Positions 53,135 through 64,000 of a DNA stretch of 64,000 bases are shown here, in pieces. Location: NCBI RefSeq assembly GCF_005502465.1, contig NZ_SCOT01000013.1, forward strand, positions 1-64,000, written 5' to 3'. A program made the translations under genes and the position numbers. The first letter of the stretch is position 1. The number at the start of each line of letters is the position of its first letter. The notes under the pieces are model-generated. The model was not told the origin of the DNA, did not search any database, and was given only the letters and a program-made list of their open reading frames with translations. The stretch comes from Sphingopyxis sp. L1A2A (GTDB taxonomy: Bacteria > Pseudomonadota > Alphaproteobacteria > Sphingomonadales > Sphingomonadaceae).

Positions 53135-54178
53135 TCATGGGCGTGCGCCGACCACCGGCGTTTTCTCGTTGGCCGCAACGCCCACTGCGCCGCCGGTCGT
53201 GCCGCGGGCGACCAGCGTCGGGGTCAGGATCGTCGCGCTCGCCGCGCCCAGCGTTTCGCCGCGCAGGATACGCAGCAGCATCATCATCGCGGTCGACCCC
53301 AGTCGGTCGATATTGACCTGCATCGTCGACAGCGAGGGGTTGAGGTGGCGGGCGAGGGGGATATCATCGAACCCGGCGACCATGATGTCGCCGGGCACCG
53401 ACACGCCCGATCCGGCGAGTTCGGCGATCAGCCCCACCGCCATCTGGTCGTTGGCGGCAAAGACCGCGTCGACGGGCAGCCGCCCCTGCACCAGCAGCCG
53501 CGCCGCCTGTGCGCCGCTTTCCTCGGAAAAGTCGCCGGGCAGGATCGCGGGGCTCTGCACTTTGGCGATTTTCGCCATTGCGTCGGCAAAGCCGCGCTGG
53601 CGGTCGCGCGCGTCGCGGTTGTGTTTCGGGCCGGCGATATGGACGACCTGCTGCGCGCCGCGTTCGAGCAGCGCTTCGGTCATCGCATAGGCGCCGTGAT
53701 AATTGTCGACCGCGACGAATGGCAGGTCGAGCGACCCCGCGTCATAGTTGAGCAGGACCGTCGGCAGCGCCGGGTCAAGATAGCCCGACAGCAATTCGGG
53801 CTTCACGTCGGGCGGCATCACCAGCAACCCGTCGACGCGCCCGCGCATTGCGGCGATGGCGGCGGCGGTTTCGTGCGTGCTGCCGTGCATGTTCCCGAGC
53901 AGCAGGTGCATGCCCGATTCATGCGCGACCAGGTCGATACCGCGAATGATCTCCGAAAAGAATTCGCCGAACAGGTCGGGCAGGATGACGCCGACGGTAT
54001 CGGTCTTGCGCCGGGTCAGGCTGCGCGCGCCGCTGTGGGGGACGAAATTGAGCTTCTTCACCGCCGCCAGCACCGCGGCCTTGGTCGGGGCGGTGACATT
54101 GCTGTGGCCATTGATCGCGCGTGATGCCGTGGCGACCGAAACTCCCGCCTCGCGGGCGACATCCCTCAACGTGGTCAT
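53135..54178 (-). CDS. LacI-family transcriptional regulator
   Basis: A 347-residue repressor. The N-terminal helix-turn-helix TLRDVAREAGVSVATASRAI has the LacI hinge following at residues about 45-60. The periplasmic-binding-like effector domain runs VGVILPDLFGEFFSEIIRGI to the end, including HLNPSLSTMQVNIDRLG. ATG 54178 has a GAGGGGGCGAGCAG site. A site in the promoter gap just upstream (54266-54279) suggests autoregulation. It is co-directional with the ABC ATPase and precedes the solute-binding gene by 16 bases. The inducer is likely a saccharide handled by the cluster. Confidence 0.94.
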   Translation of the reverse strand: MTTLRDVAREAGVSVATASRAINGHSNVTAPTKAAVLAAVKKLNFVPHSGARSLTRRKTDTVGVILPDLFGEFFSEIIRGIDLVAHESGMHLLLGNMHGSTHETAAAIAAMRGRVDGLLVMPPDVKPELLSGYLDPALPTVLLNYDAGSLDLPFVAVDNYHGAYAMTEALLERGAQQVVHIAGPKHNRDARDRQRGFADAMAKIAKVQSPAILPGDFSEESGAQAARLLVQGRLPVDAVFAANDQMAVGLIAELAGSGVSVPGDIMVAGFDDIPLARHLNPSLSTMQVNIDRLGSTAMMMLLRILRGETLGAASATILTPTLVARGTTGGAVGVAANEKTPVVGARP

Positions 54179-54265
54179 GCTGCTCGCCCCCTCATTGTCC
54201 GATGGTCCCACCCCGCCGCTGCGACGCCGTTGTGATGGTGGATAGCGGACACGGAACGGCAACTA

Positions 54266-54279
54266 GGTAACCGGTTACA
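54266..54279. promoter_or_regulatory. LacI-family operator candidate upstream of lacI
   Basis: GGTAACCGGTTACA, 13 of 14 bases of the shared palindrome TGTAACCGGTTACA. It lies 88 bases upstream of the lacI ATG. On the minus strand TTGCAA and TTACCT, 17 bases apart, flank the site and could be -35 and -10 elements. Binding would then repress the lacI and transport genes. Confidence 0.8.
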
Positions 54280-54295
54280 GAAACAAATTGCAAGG

Positions 54296-55381
54296 TCATT
54301 TGCGCGCCTCCCGGGGGATCGCGCGGCCTATGGCGTCAAACAGGTGCAGCTGGTCCGGTGGCAACAGCGCTACGACCTTTTCGCCCTCGCGCAGGCTGCC
54401 ATCGTCGCGCCGCTGACACGCGATGGGATCGCCGCCGTCGGCTGCCTGCAGATGCACGGTAGCCAGGCCGCCGAGCCGCTCGACGAAGGTGATGGTAAAG
54501 GGCAATGCGCCCGCCGCGGCGCCGATCTCGATATCTTCGGGCCGGATGCCGACCGACACCGGCGTGCCCGGCGCGAGCGGCGCCGCAAGCGGGGGCAGGG
54601 CGACGCAGCCGCCATCGATCAGCTGGGCCGATCCATCATCGGCAACGACCGCCGCCAGAATGTTCATGCGCGGGGTGCCGAGAAACTGGGCGACGAAGAT
54701 GTTGGCGGGACTTTCGTAAAGCGCGCGCGGGCTGCCGACCTGTTCGATAATGCCATCGCGCAGCACGATGATCCGGTCGGCGAGCGTCATCGCCTCGACC
54801 TGATCGTGGGTGACGTACAGCGTCGTCGTGCCGAGCTGGCGGTGCAGGCTGGCGAACTCATACCGCATCCGCACGCGCAAATCGGCATCGAGGTTCGACA
54901 ACGGTTCGTCGAACAGGAAAATCTGCGGCTGGCGGACGATCGCGCGGCCGATCGCGACGCGCTGGCGCTGACCGCCGGACAAGGCCGCGGGCTTGCGATC
55001 GAGCAGCGGCTCGATGTGCAGGATAGCGGCGGCGCGGCGCACCGCGTCGTCGATCTCCGTCTTCGATGCCTTGGCGATCTTGAGCCCGAACGCCATATTC
55101 TCGCGAACGGTCAGGTGCGGGTACAGCGCGTAGGATTGGAAGACCATCGCGATGCCGCGCTCCGATGGCGGCAGGTCGGTGACGTCGCGGTCGCCGATGC
55201 TGATGCGGCCGCTCGTCAGCTCTTCCAGCCCGGCGACTGCGCGCAGCAAGGTCGATTTGCCGCACCCCGACGGCCCGACGATCACGGTGAATTCGCCGTC
55301 GGCGACGTCGATCGATACGCCCTTCAGCACCTCGGTCTCGCCAAAGTTCTTGCGCGCGTCACGGATCGACAATCCCGCCAT
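54296..55381 (-). CDS. ugpC: Sugar ABC transporter ATP-binding protein (MsmK/UgpC-like)
   Basis: A 361-residue CUT1 ATPase. The Walker A is GPSGCGKST near residue 37, followed by [20 protein letters not shown], then [18 protein letters not shown] and [20 protein letters not shown] (Walker B). The C-terminal regulatory TOBE domain has [14 protein letters not shown] 55381 follows a GGGGGATGA-type site. It completes the MalEFGK set of the locus and is separated from lacI by 117 bases containing an operator. Confidence 0.95.
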   Translation of the reverse strand: MAGLSIRDARKNFGETEVLKGVSIDVADGEFTVIVGPSGCGKSTLLRAVAGLEELTSGRISIGDRDVTDLPPSERGIAMVFQSYALYPHLTVRENMAFGLKIAKASKTEIDDAVRRAAAILHIEPLLDRKPAALSGGQRQRVAIGRAIVRQPQIFLFDEPLSNLDADLRVRMRYEFASLHRQLGTTTLYVTHDQVEAMTLADRIIVLRDGIIEQVGSPRALYESPANIFVAQFLGTPRMNILAAVVADDGSAQLIDGGCVALPPLAAPLAPGTPVSVGIRPEDIEIGAAAGALPFTITFVERLGGLATVHLQAADGGDPIACQRRDDGSLREGEKVVALLPPDQLHLFDAIGRAIPREARK

Positions 55382-55408
55382 GGCTTAAGTCATCCCCCGT
55401 TATCGCCG

Positions 55409-57272
<1,864 letters not shown>

Positions 57273-57275
57273 ATT

Positions 57276-57376
57276 CGCTTCGTCGTTGCGACCCCGGGCT
57301 CGATCCGGGGGAAGCAATCCAGAGCGATTACCGCTACGCTGGATTGCCGCGTCGCTTCGCTCCTCGCAATGACGAT
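57276..57376. repeat. Intergenic inverted repeat after guaB
   Basis: Two nested inverted arms: TCGTTGCGA at the left pairs with TCGCAATGACGA at the right, and GCAATCCAG pairs with CTGGATTGC inside. The arrangement resembles dispersed alphaproteobacterial repeats of the CGTCATTGCGAGG type. It spans nearly all of the gap up to the next ATG. Confidence 0.75.
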
Positions 57377-57391
57377 CAAAGGTATAAAATC

Positions 57392-58582
57392 ATGACCCCC
57401 GCTGCCCGCGTCCAGACCGCGATCGAGATCCTTGACGTCATTGCCGCCGCCGCTCGCGACGGTGGTGCCCCCGCCGACGCGATCTTTGCCGAGGCGATGC
57501 GCGCGCGCCGCTATGCCGGGTCAAAGGACCGCCGCGCGATCCGCGGACTCGTCTATGATGCGATCCGCCGCGTGCGCTCGGCGCCCGCATCGGGCCGCGC
57601 CGCGATGCTTGCGCTCGCCGACGCCGATCCGGAGCTGGCCGCGCTGTTCGACGGCGCCGCCTATGGCCCGGCCGCGATCGGCGCCGACGAGCCGCGCGCT
57701 GAAACCGGGCTCGCCACCCCTGCGCTGATGAAGCTGTTCGACCCGCTGGTTGGCAAGGCCGAGCGCGATGCCATGCTGGTGCGCGCGCCGCTCGACCTGC
57801 GCGCCAATCGCCTGCGCTCGAGCCGCGACGAACTGGCGATGATCTTTCCCGACGGCGAAGCGATCGACGGTCTCGCCGACGGCTGGCGCCTGCCGGGCGA
57901 AACCGCGGCGGTCCAGCATTCGGCCTATGCCGAGGGACAATTCGAGGTCCAGGACGCGGCGAGCCAATATGCCGCCGCCGCGCTCGGCGCCGAAGCCGGA
58001 CAGGTGGTGATCGATCTGTGCGCTGGCGCGGGCGGCAAGTCGCTCGCCATCGCTTCGGCGACGAACGACGAAGCCGCAATCCTCGCCTGCGACACCAACC
58101 GCGCGCGGCTGCAACAATTGGCGCCGCGCGCGCACCGCGCCGGGGCAACCGGGATCGAAACGCTGCTGCTCAACCCCGGACAGGAGCGCGCGATGCTCGC
58201 CGACCGGATGGACAAGGCCGACCGCGTCATCGTCGATGCCCCCTGTTCGGGCAGCGGCACCTGGCGGCGCAGCCCCGAACTGCGCTGGCGCTCGACCCCC
58301 GCGCGGCTCGATCGGCATGTCGCCGATCAGGCAAAGCTGCTCGACATCGGCGCGGCGCTGGTGGCGCCGGGGGGTAAAATCCTCTATGCGGTGTGTTCGA
58401 TCATCGCTCGCGAGGGGCGCACACAGGTGGATGATTTTCTGGGCAAGCATCGCGGCTGGACCGCCGATACCGACTATCTGCCGGACGCCGTCGGCCGCGC
58501 CGCGGGGGCCGGTTTTCTGCTCACCCCGGGGCATGACCGCTGCGACGGATTTTTTCTCGCGCGACTGACGGCGCCATGTTAG
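57392..58582 (+). CDS. rsmB: RsmB/NOP-family rRNA (cytosine-C5) methyltransferase
   Basis: A 396-residue SAM-dependent m5C methyltransferase. The SAM motif is VVIDLCAGAGGKSLAIAS. DAPCSGSGTWRRSPELRWR contains Cys285, and YAVCSIIAREG contains Cys335, the two conserved cysteines of the family. The N-terminal part (about 1-150) has a helical domain (AIEILDVIAAAARDGG) resembling the RsmB NusB-like region but is shorter than in E. coli. ATG 57392 lies at the end of a repeat. The target, usually 16S rRNA, is inferred. Confidence 0.9.
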   Translation: MTPAARVQTAIEILDVIAAAARDGGAPADAIFAEAMRARRYAGSKDRRAIRGLVYDAIRRVRSAPASGRAAMLALADADPELAALFDGAAYGPAAIGADEPRAETGLATPALMKLFDPLVGKAERDAMLVRAPLDLRANRLRSSRDELAMIFPDGEAIDGLADGWRLPGETAAVQHSAYAEGQFEVQDAASQYAAAALGAEAGQVVIDLCAGAGGKSLAIASATNDEAAILACDTNRARLQQLAPRAHRAGATGIETLLLNPGQERAMLADRMDKADRVIVDAPCSGSGTWRRSPELRWRSTPARLDRHVADQAKLLDIGAALVAPGGKILYAVCSIIAREGRTQVDDFLGKHRGWTADTDYLPDAVGRAAGAGFLLTPGHDRCDGFFLARLTAPC

Positions 58583-58613
58583 CATCCTGCCAATGAAAAG
58601 ATGGGAGAATGCG

Positions 58614-59141
58614 ATGCGCGTCGGTTTTCTGGCTCTAGCCGCGGGGGTTGTCCTCGCCAGTTTGCCCACGGCATCCGATGCCCAGCGCGCCGACAGCGAC
58701 ATCTTCCCGCGCTCGGTCGTGCTCCAGCAGGACGGGCAAAAGGCCCAGGAATCCGGCGATCTGAACCTGGCAATCGACCTCTATGAATCGGCGCTTGCCG
58801 CCGATCCGCGCAACCGTTCGGCGATTATCGCGCTGGCGCAGGTCGCCCGCGCGCAAGGGCTGCCGGGCAAAGCGATCAGCCTGTATCGCGAGGCCTTGGT
58901 GCTCGAACCGAATGACATCGTCGCGCTGACCGGGCAGGGCGAAGCGCTGGCCGACAAGGGCGCGCTCGAACTGGCACGCGAGAAGCTGGCCGAAGCGCAG
59001 CGCGTGTGCGGCGACAAATGCCCGCAGGTCGCCGCGCTGGAAAAGACGATTTCGTCGAGCGCATCGAAGCGTGTCGTCGCTGCCGAGGCACTGGTGCCGA
59101 AACCGGTCGTTGCGACGGTGAGCCCGACGAGCCAGAATTAA
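58614..59141 (+). CDS. Small TPR protein with signal peptide
   Basis: A 175-residue secreted TPR protein. The signal peptide is MRVGFLALAAGVVLASLPTA, followed by two or three TPR units at about 35-125 (DLNLAIDLYESALAADPRNR; GLPGKAISLYREALVLEPND; GALELAREKLAEAQ). A CGDKC pair follows. ATG 58614 has GGGAGA (58603-58608) before it; ATG 58593 is an alternative. It starts 31 bases after the methyltransferase stop. Role unknown. Confidence 0.82.
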   Translation: MRVGFLALAAGVVLASLPTASDAQRADSDIFPRSVVLQQDGQKAQESGDLNLAIDLYESALAADPRNRSAIIALAQVARAQGLPGKAISLYREALVLEPNDIVALTGQGEALADKGALELAREKLAEAQRVCGDKCPQVAALEKTISSSASKRVVAAEALVPKPVVATVSPTSQN

Positions 59142-59202
59142 GGTCTGACTAGAATCGGATGGCAGCTTTGGGGCGGGGAGCTGTCGTTTGCTAGCCTATC
59201 TT

Positions 59203-59316
59203 CGTCACCCCGGACCCTTCGACACGCTCAGGACAGGCTTGATCCGGGGTCCAGACCCCTTGCGCCGCGCTATGCTGCTAGGGCGGATGGATCCCGGATC
59301 AAGTCCGGGATGACGA
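59203..59316. repeat. Intergenic inverted repeat between convergent genes
   Basis: CGTCACCCCGGAC and GTCCGGGATGACG are the outer arms; GGCTTGATCCGGGGTCC and GGATCCCGGATCAAG pair inside. This resembles a dispersed sphingomonad intergenic element. It lies between the convergent TPR and rsmA genes and may serve as a shared transcription stop. Confidence 0.75.
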
Positions 59317-59330
59317 GGAGGATCGCGACC

Positions 59331-60170
59331 CTACGCCCCCAACGCCCGCGCCAGCGTGACCCACTCTCCGACGCTGACCGTTTCGGCGCGGCGGGTCGGG
59401 TCGATCCCCAGCACCTCGACCGCGGCGACTGCGCCTTCGACGCCCTTCAGGCTTTGCCGCAGCATCTTGCGCCGCTGGCCGAACCCCTTTTCGGTCAGCT
59501 TTGACAGCAGCTTGGGATTGACCCCGGCGGGTTGATCCGCGGCAACGACATGGACAATCGCCGACATCACCTTGGGCGGCGGGGTAAAGGCCGAGCGGTG
59601 GACCTTCATCGCGATCTTCGCGGTCGATCGCCACTGCGCCAGCACCGCGAGGCGTCCGTAAGCGCTCGTATCGACCGGCGCGACGATACGCTCGGCAACC
59701 TCCTGCTGGAACATCAGGGTCAACGATAACCAGCGCGGCGGCCATTCGGCGGGTTCGAGCCAGCGGGTGAACAATGCGGTGCCGACATTATAGGGCAGGT
59801 TGGCGACGATGTGATACGGCGCGCCGCCGGTCAGCGCGTCGACATCGACCGCCATGGCATCGTCGGCGATCACCGTCAGCTGGCCCGGAAACGCCTCGGC
59901 CAGTTCGGCGAGGAGCGGCAGGCAGCGGTCGTCGCGCTCGACCGCGATCACCTTTGCCCCGGCGCGGAGTAGCGCACGGGTCAGCCCGCCGGGGCCCGGA
60001 CCAACCTCGAACACCGTGGCACCATCAAGATCGCCGGGGATCGCCGCGATGCGGTCGAGCAATTGTTCGTCGAACAGGAAATTCTGGCCCAGCGCCTTGC
60101 TGGCCGAGAGCCCATGCGCGCGCACGGTTTCGCGCAGCGGCGGCAGGTGGGGCGCGGGGCGGGCGCTCAC
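59331..60170 (-). CDS. rsmA: RsmA/KsgA, 16S rRNA (adenine1518/1519-N6) dimethyltransferase
   Basis: A 279-residue SAM-dependent enzyme that dimethylates two adenines at the 3' end of 16S rRNA. It has ASKALGQNFLFDEQLLDRIA, the SAM motif VFEVGPGPGGLTRALLRAG and the NLPYN catalytic motif in HIVANLPYNVGTALFTRWL. LSLTLMFQQEVAERI is also typical. It overlaps pdxA by 4 bases at its start, a widespread arrangement. Length is normal. Confidence 0.97.
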   Translation of the reverse strand: MSARPAPHLPPLRETVRAHGLSASKALGQNFLFDEQLLDRIAAIPGDLDGATVFEVGPGPGGLTRALLRAGAKVIAVERDDRCLPLLAELAEAFPGQLTVIADDAMAVDVDALTGGAPYHIVANLPYNVGTALFTRWLEPAEWPPRWLSLTLMFQQEVAERIVAPVDTSAYGRLAVLAQWRSTAKIAMKVHRSAFTPPPKVMSAIVHVVAADQPAGVNPKLLSKLTEKGFGQRRKMLRQSLKGVEGAVAAVEVLGIDPTRRAETVSVGEWVTLARALGA

Positions 60171-61186
60171 TTGGCCGGGGCGCAGCTGCGCTCGCGCGCC
60201 GTTGCCAGTTTGGCGGCCATGGCGATCGCGGCGATCGTCGGGCCGGGATCGGCCAGCGCGGTCCCGGCGATGTTGAACGCGGTGCCATGGTCGGGCGAGG
60301 TGCGGATGATCGGCAGGCCGAGGGTCAGATTGACCCCGTCGTGGAAATGCAGTGCCTTGAACGGGGTCAGCGCCTGATCGTGATAGGCACAGAGCAGCGC
60401 GTCATAGCGGGCGCGGACGGCGGGCGCGAACAGGCTGTCGGCGGCGAGCGGGCCATCGACGATGATGCCTTCTTCGGCAAGCTGCGCGACCGCAGGCACC
60501 ATGATGCGGTCTTCTTCGCTGCCGAGCTGGCCGCTCTCGCCGGCATGGGGATTGAGCCCGGCGAGCGCGAGGCGCGGGTTTTCGATCCCGAAATCGCGTT
60601 TCAGGCCGCGCACGACGATCCGCGCCTTGGCAACGATCAATTCGACCGTCAGTCGCTCGGACACTTCGATCAGCGGGATATGGACGGTGAGCGGAACGAC
60701 GCGGAGCGACGGCCCGGCCAGCATCATCACCGCGTTGGTGGCGGTCACGCCGCAGCGTTCGGCGATGAATTCGGTCTGGCCCGGATGGGTATAGCCGATG
60801 CCGTGCAGCGCGAATTTCGACACCGACCCGGTGACGAGCGCCGAACTTGCCTGATTGCGGGTCAGCCCGATGCCGGTTTCGAGCGCGTGGAGCGCGCAGG
60901 TCGCGCCCGCCGCGGTCGGCGTGCCGGGGGTCAGCGGCCCGCTGTCTTCCAGATGCCAGACGGGCAGGGCGTCGTCGAAGGTCCGCTGGACCTCGTCGAT
61001 GTCGCCAACCCGCGCGATCGGGCCGTCCCAGACAGCGGCGATCGCCGCCGCGTCGCCAATCGCGAAAAAGGGCGGCAAATGGCTTTCGCGGCGCGCCGCC
61101 CAGGCGCGCGCGGTGACTTCGGGTCCGACACCGGCCGGGTCACCCATGGTGACCGCGATCGGCTGTCGAAGATCGGAATACGGCAT
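60167..61186 (-). CDS. pdxA: PdxA, 4-hydroxythreonine-4-phosphate dehydrogenase
   Basis: A 339-residue NAD-dependent, metal-binding enzyme of pyridoxal phosphate biosynthesis. It opens with PIAVTMGDPAGVGPEVTARA. The substrate region includes GYTHPGQTEFIAERCG, the metal-binding His in LTVHIPLIEVSERL, and DALLCAYHDQALTPFKALHF with GVNLTLGLPIIRTSPDHGTA. It lies 9 bases after surA and overlaps rsmA. The surA-pdxA-rsmA order is common in Proteobacteria. Confidence 0.97.
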   Translation of the reverse strand: MPYSDLRQPIAVTMGDPAGVGPEVTARAWAARRESHLPPFFAIGDAAAIAAVWDGPIARVGDIDEVQRTFDDALPVWHLEDSGPLTPGTPTAAGATCALHALETGIGLTRNQASSALVTGSVSKFALHGIGYTHPGQTEFIAERCGVTATNAVMMLAGPSLRVVPLTVHIPLIEVSERLTVELIVAKARIVVRGLKRDFGIENPRLALAGLNPHAGESGQLGSEEDRIMVPAVAQLAEEGIIVDGPLAADSLFAPAVRARYDALLCAYHDQALTPFKALHFHDGVNLTLGLPIIRTSPDHGTAFNIAGTALADPGPTIAAIAMAAKLATARERSCAPAK

Positions 61187-61195
61187 TGGCTATAT

Positions 61196-62542
61196 TCAGC
61201 TATATTCGATCACGGCATCCCGGCGCAGGTCGCGCAGATAACGCTGGGCCCGCTTGTTGACCTTTTCTTCCAGCAGGCGCGCCTCGATCTGCTCGAGATT
61301 GGGAGCGGTTGCTGTCTGCGGCAAGTCACGCCCGCACAGCACCAAGACGCTCACCCCCTCATTGGCGGCGCCGAACGGCTGGGTCGTCTGCCCGATTTGC
61401 AGGTTGATCAGCGTACTTTGCAGGGGCGCGGGCAGCGCGCGCATTTCGATGTTGTCGCGGGACACGACCGTCGCGCCCAGCTGCGCGGCAACCGCATCGG
61501 CGCCGCCGCAACCCGCGATGTTGCGCGTGGCTTCGGCAAACTGGCCGGCCAGCTCGGAGGCGCGGGCCTGCGTCGTGCCGGCGGCGAAATCGAGCGAGAT
61601 CTGCTTCAGGCTGAGGATGGCGTCGCGCGGGTCGGCGGTCAGCACTTGGCGCCGATCGATCATCAGCATGATCGACACGCCGCCGGGAACCTGGATCGGC
61701 CCGACCAGCTGACCGGGCTGCATCTGGGTCGCCGCCTCGGCCATCGATGTGGGCAGCTGGCCGGGTTTCACCCAGCCCAGATCGCCGCCGACGACCGCGG
61801 TCGATGCCTCGGAAAATTGGCGCGCATAGGCGGCAAAGCTGCCGCCCGCCTGCAACGCCTGGATGATCTTCTGGGCATTTTCGGTGACCGCGGCGACATT
61901 GTCCGACGGCGCCGACAAATAGATTTCACCAAGGTGGAATTCGTCCTGACCCTTGGAATCGTTCAGCCGCTGGACCACCGAGGTGACTTCGTCGGTGGAC
62001 ACGTTGGTCGTCGATTGAATGTTGCGCGACAACAGGCGGTCCCAGGCAAATTCGCCGCGGATCTGCTGCTTTACGGCCGCCGCCGACGAACCCTTGGTGA
62101 CAAGATACGCCGAAAACTGGTCGGGGGTCTGCTTGAAGCGCGTCGCGAGGCGAGCGAATTGATCGTTGACGACATTTTCGTCGATGGTGATATCGGCCGC
62201 CTTGGCTTCCTGAATCTGCAATTTCTCGTCGATCAGGTTGCTGAACACCTGATTGCGCAGTCGCTGGAGCTCCTCGGGCGGCAGCTCGACATTGTTGTTG
62301 GCGATGCGGATCAACGCCATCCGCTGCTCTATGTCGGTCGCGGTGATGATCTCGCCGTTCACGGTCGCCGACGGGCGATAGACGTTGCTCTTGGCATCGC
62401 CGAAAATCTGGACATTGCCGGGAATGTTGAGGCTGGTCGTCGGGACTTCGTCGTCGCTGACGGTCTGCGCCAGCACCGGCGTGATGCCGACGGCGGCCAC
62501 GGCGATCAGGCCGATCATGGTCGAAAATTTGGTCATCTTCAC
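61196..62542 (-). CDS. surA: SurA-like periplasmic chaperone and peptidyl-prolyl isomerase
   Basis: A 448-residue periplasmic protein that helps outer-membrane proteins fold. It has a signal peptide (MTKFSTMIGLIAVAAVGITP start), an N-terminal SurA core at about 45-190 (ITATDIEQRMALIRIANNNV; NQVFSNLIDEKLQIQEAKAA), a first parvulin-like domain around QDEFHLGEIYLSAPSDNVAA and GGDLGWVKPGQLPTSMAEAA, and a C-terminal part with a second domain. Placement next to lptD matches its role in LptD assembly. ATG 62536 is a possible shorter start (62542 gives MKMTKF). Confidence 0.94.
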   Translation of the reverse strand: MKMTKFSTMIGLIAVAAVGITPVLAQTVSDDEVPTTSLNIPGNVQIFGDAKSNVYRPSATVNGEIITATDIEQRMALIRIANNNVELPPEELQRLRNQVFSNLIDEKLQIQEAKAADITIDENVVNDQFARLATRFKQTPDQFSAYLVTKGSSAAAVKQQIRGEFAWDRLLSRNIQSTTNVSTDEVTSVVQRLNDSKGQDEFHLGEIYLSAPSDNVAAVTENAQKIIQALQAGGSFAAYARQFSEASTAVVGGDLGWVKPGQLPTSMAEAATQMQPGQLVGPIQVPGGVSIMLMIDRRQVLTADPRDAILSLKQISLDFAAGTTQARASELAGQFAEATRNIAGCGGADAVAAQLGATVVSRDNIEMRALPAPLQSTLINLQIGQTTQPFGAANEGVSVLVLCGRDLPQTATAPNLEQIEARLLEEKVNKRAQRYLRDLRRDAVIEYS

Positions 62543-62670
62543 CCTATTCGAGAATTAGTGGCACGCTCCGTATCAGCGGATACGCCCGATGGTCCAGCGC
62601 AATCCGCCATATTGACCGTTTCAGGCCTGCCGATAGCGCGTGAACGCTGAACCTAGGCTGAGCGATACGA

Positions 62671-64000
62671 TCAGAACCCGAGATTGCGGAAGGCAACGCG
62701 GAACGAAAAGCTGTTGCCGCGCCGCGCATCACCGGTGTCGGCATAGTCGCGGCGCCACGTCAGCGCGATCGACAGACAGTCGTCGTCATAGGCGATGCCA
62801 AGACGATGGCGAATGGGCTCGAACCCGTCCGCGGAACTGAGCGGGTCGTCACTCTGCTGGGTCAGGTCGACAATCGCCGAACCAAAGACCGACCAATATT
62901 GCGCGATCGCGACGCGGCCGCCGACGCGCGCCTCTTCGCGGTCCTGCAAATCCTCGCCGAGCAGCAAGATGTCGCGGTTGAGCCGCGAATAGCCGAGCAC
63001 GGCATAGGTCGAGCGGCTGCCGATCGTCGCGTCGAATTCGTTGCGGCGGATCGCCAGATTGTCCTTGTCGAGCCGGTAGCGGTGGGTGAGGCGCAAGAAG
63101 TCGCGATAGGCAATCGTAGTCCGCCCGACGACATCCGAGGTGCGATCGGTCAGCCCGGTGCCGTCGGGAAACAGGCTGGGTTTGTCCGACAGGCGATAGC
63201 TTTGCCCGACGCTGCTGCTGATGTTGAACCCCGGGCGGCTGTAATTCCATTCGACGCCATAGGTGATGCGCGCGCCGTCCTCGAACCGGTCATAGCCGTT
63301 GAAACGGTTGATGGCGAACAGGTTGCTGTCCTCGAGGTCAAAGGCGCGTGAATCCTCGTTCGGGATGTCGAGATTCTTGATCGGCGGGGTGGCGACGATC
63401 TGGACCCGCGGGGTCAGCGTCTGGGTACCGCCTGCAAATTCGCCGACGAACGGCCAGCGCATGTCGGCGGCGACCGCGGCGATCCCGCGCGCCTGCCATC
63501 CCGACTTGCCGCGGTAGCCCGGGATCGTGGTGAGCAGATTTTCATCGCTGTGATAGACGTCGCCGCGGACCAGGGCGGTCAGGGTGACTTCCTGGCCCCA
63601 CCGCGTCAGGCCGCGCAAATCCCAGCGCGCGCCGGCAAAGGCGCGCTGCGTATCCTGTCCCGCGGTGCGACCGATCGCCAGCGTATTGAGCTGCAGTTCG
63701 ACCTGACCGCCCAGCACCGGATCGGCAAAGCGCTGGCGATAATCGATGATCGGCAGCGCGATCGGCTGTTGCCCCTGTTCGTCGTTGGCGCGCAGCGTCT
63801 GGGTCGCCCAGCCGGCGACCGACAAATAGCTGTTGCCGCCGATCCGTTCGAGCTCGAAGGTCGAGCGCAGCCGGTCGTCGCGGCTGATGTCATAGCGGCG
63901 CATGAAGGTGCGGTCGGTGGCGATCCGCCCCGAATAGCTGAGGCTCCAGCGCGGGTCGAACTGGAACTTGCCGGCGCTCTCCAGATAGCCGCGAAAGCGT
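62671..64000 (-). CDS. lptD: LptD, LPS-assembly outer-membrane protein (C-terminal part)
   Basis: The C-terminal ~442 residues of the outer-membrane barrel that inserts LPS. The frame is open through the window end, where it reads GYLESAGKFQFDPRWSLSYS before MRRYDIS, so the start is outside. Family features include VTLTALVRGDVYHSDENLLT, then PFVGEFAGGTQTLTPRVQIV and YGVEWNYSRPGFNISSSVGQ, ending FRVAFRNLGF. It is upstream of surA by 128 bases in the same direction, the usual lptD-surA order. No N-terminal OstA domain is visible because of truncation. Confidence 0.94.
   Translation of the reverse strand, partial: RFRGYLESAGKFQFDPRWSLSYSGRIATDRTFMRRYDISRDDRLRSTFELERIGGNSYLSVAGWATQTLRANDEQGQQPIALPIIDYRQRFADPVLGGQVELQLNTLAIGRTAGQDTQRAFAGARWDLRGLTRWGQEVTLTALVRGDVYHSDENLLTTIPGYRGKSGWQARGIAAVAADMRWPFVGEFAGGTQTLTPRVQIVATPPIKNLDIPNEDSRAFDLEDSNLFAINRFNGYDRFEDGARITYGVEWNYSRPGFNISSSVGQSYRLSDKPSLFPDGTGLTDRTSDVVGRTTIAYRDFLRLTHRYRLDKDNLAIRRNEFDATIGSRSTYAVLGYSRLNRDILLLGEDLQDREEARVGGRVAIAQYWSVFGSAIVDLTQQSDDPLSSADGFEPIRHRLGIAYDDDCLSIALTWRRDYADTGDARRGNSFSFRVAFRNLGF

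Overview
The window looks like a chromosomal segment of a GC-rich alphaproteobacterium in the Sphingomonadaceae, probably Sphingopyxis or a close relative. This rests on the dcw gene order, the split glycine decarboxylase (gcvPA/gcvPB), the many TonB-dependent receptors, and short inverted repeats of a kind common between sphingomonad genes. The genus is an inference. No rRNA, CRISPR array, transposase or phage gene was seen. The one RNA gene is a tRNA-Trp.

Layout: (1) 1-11.4 kb, plus strand: the end of the division and cell-wall cluster, murG(partial)-murC-murB-ddlB-ftsQ-ftsA-ftsZ, mostly with ATGA overlaps, then a TPR/SPOR envelope protein, a dNTPase and a small Rossmann protein. (2) 11.4-17.4 kb: a tandem glycine riboswitch followed by gcvT-gcvH-[glycosyltransferase-like gene]-gcvPA-gcvPB and a small membrane gene broken by an in-frame stop. 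(3) 17.5-22.9 kb: an ABA4-like membrane protein, a DUF938 methyltransferase, an acyl-CoA synthetase, a small secreted Asp/Arg-rich protein, a GST, an EamA exporter, tRNA-Trp, and an SMR/Gdx exporter with a CTG start behind a guanidine-II-like leader. (4) 22.9-28.3 kb, minus strand: a complete vitamin B12 uptake operon, btuB-cobO-btuF-btuC-btuD, behind a cobalamin riboswitch. (5) 28.4-38.4 kb: a five-gene minus-strand catabolic operon (nitronate monooxygenase-like, carotenoid/stilbene-cleaving oxygenase, CoA ligase, two thiolases), divergent from a TonB-dependent receptor and followed by a regulator with two HxlR domains. (6) 38.4-55.6 kb: a large glycan-utilisation locus. It holds a sulfatase, a GH3, a very large TonB receptor, a GH144/glycoamylase-like lipoprotein, an EEP hydrolase, a GH1, an alpha/beta hydrolase, a complete sugar ABC transporter and a LacI regulator. 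Three near-identical palindromes (consensus TGTAACCGGTTACA) tie the two halves together. (7) 55.8-64 kb: guaB, an RsmB-like rRNA methyltransferase, a TPR protein, then the minus-strand lptD(partial)-surA-pdxA-rsmA cluster.

The strongest candidates for undescribed biology are the LacI-controlled glycan locus and the oxygenase/thiolase/CoA-ligase operon. In the first, the sequence suggests that the TonB receptor imports a beta-glucan fragment across the outer membrane. The periplasmic lipoprotein and GH3 would trim it, the ABC transporter would take up oligosaccharides, and GH1 would finish the job in the cytoplasm. In the second, an iron oxygenase would cleave an alkene and the thiolases would process a CoA-activated product. 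Substrates are inferred in both cases.
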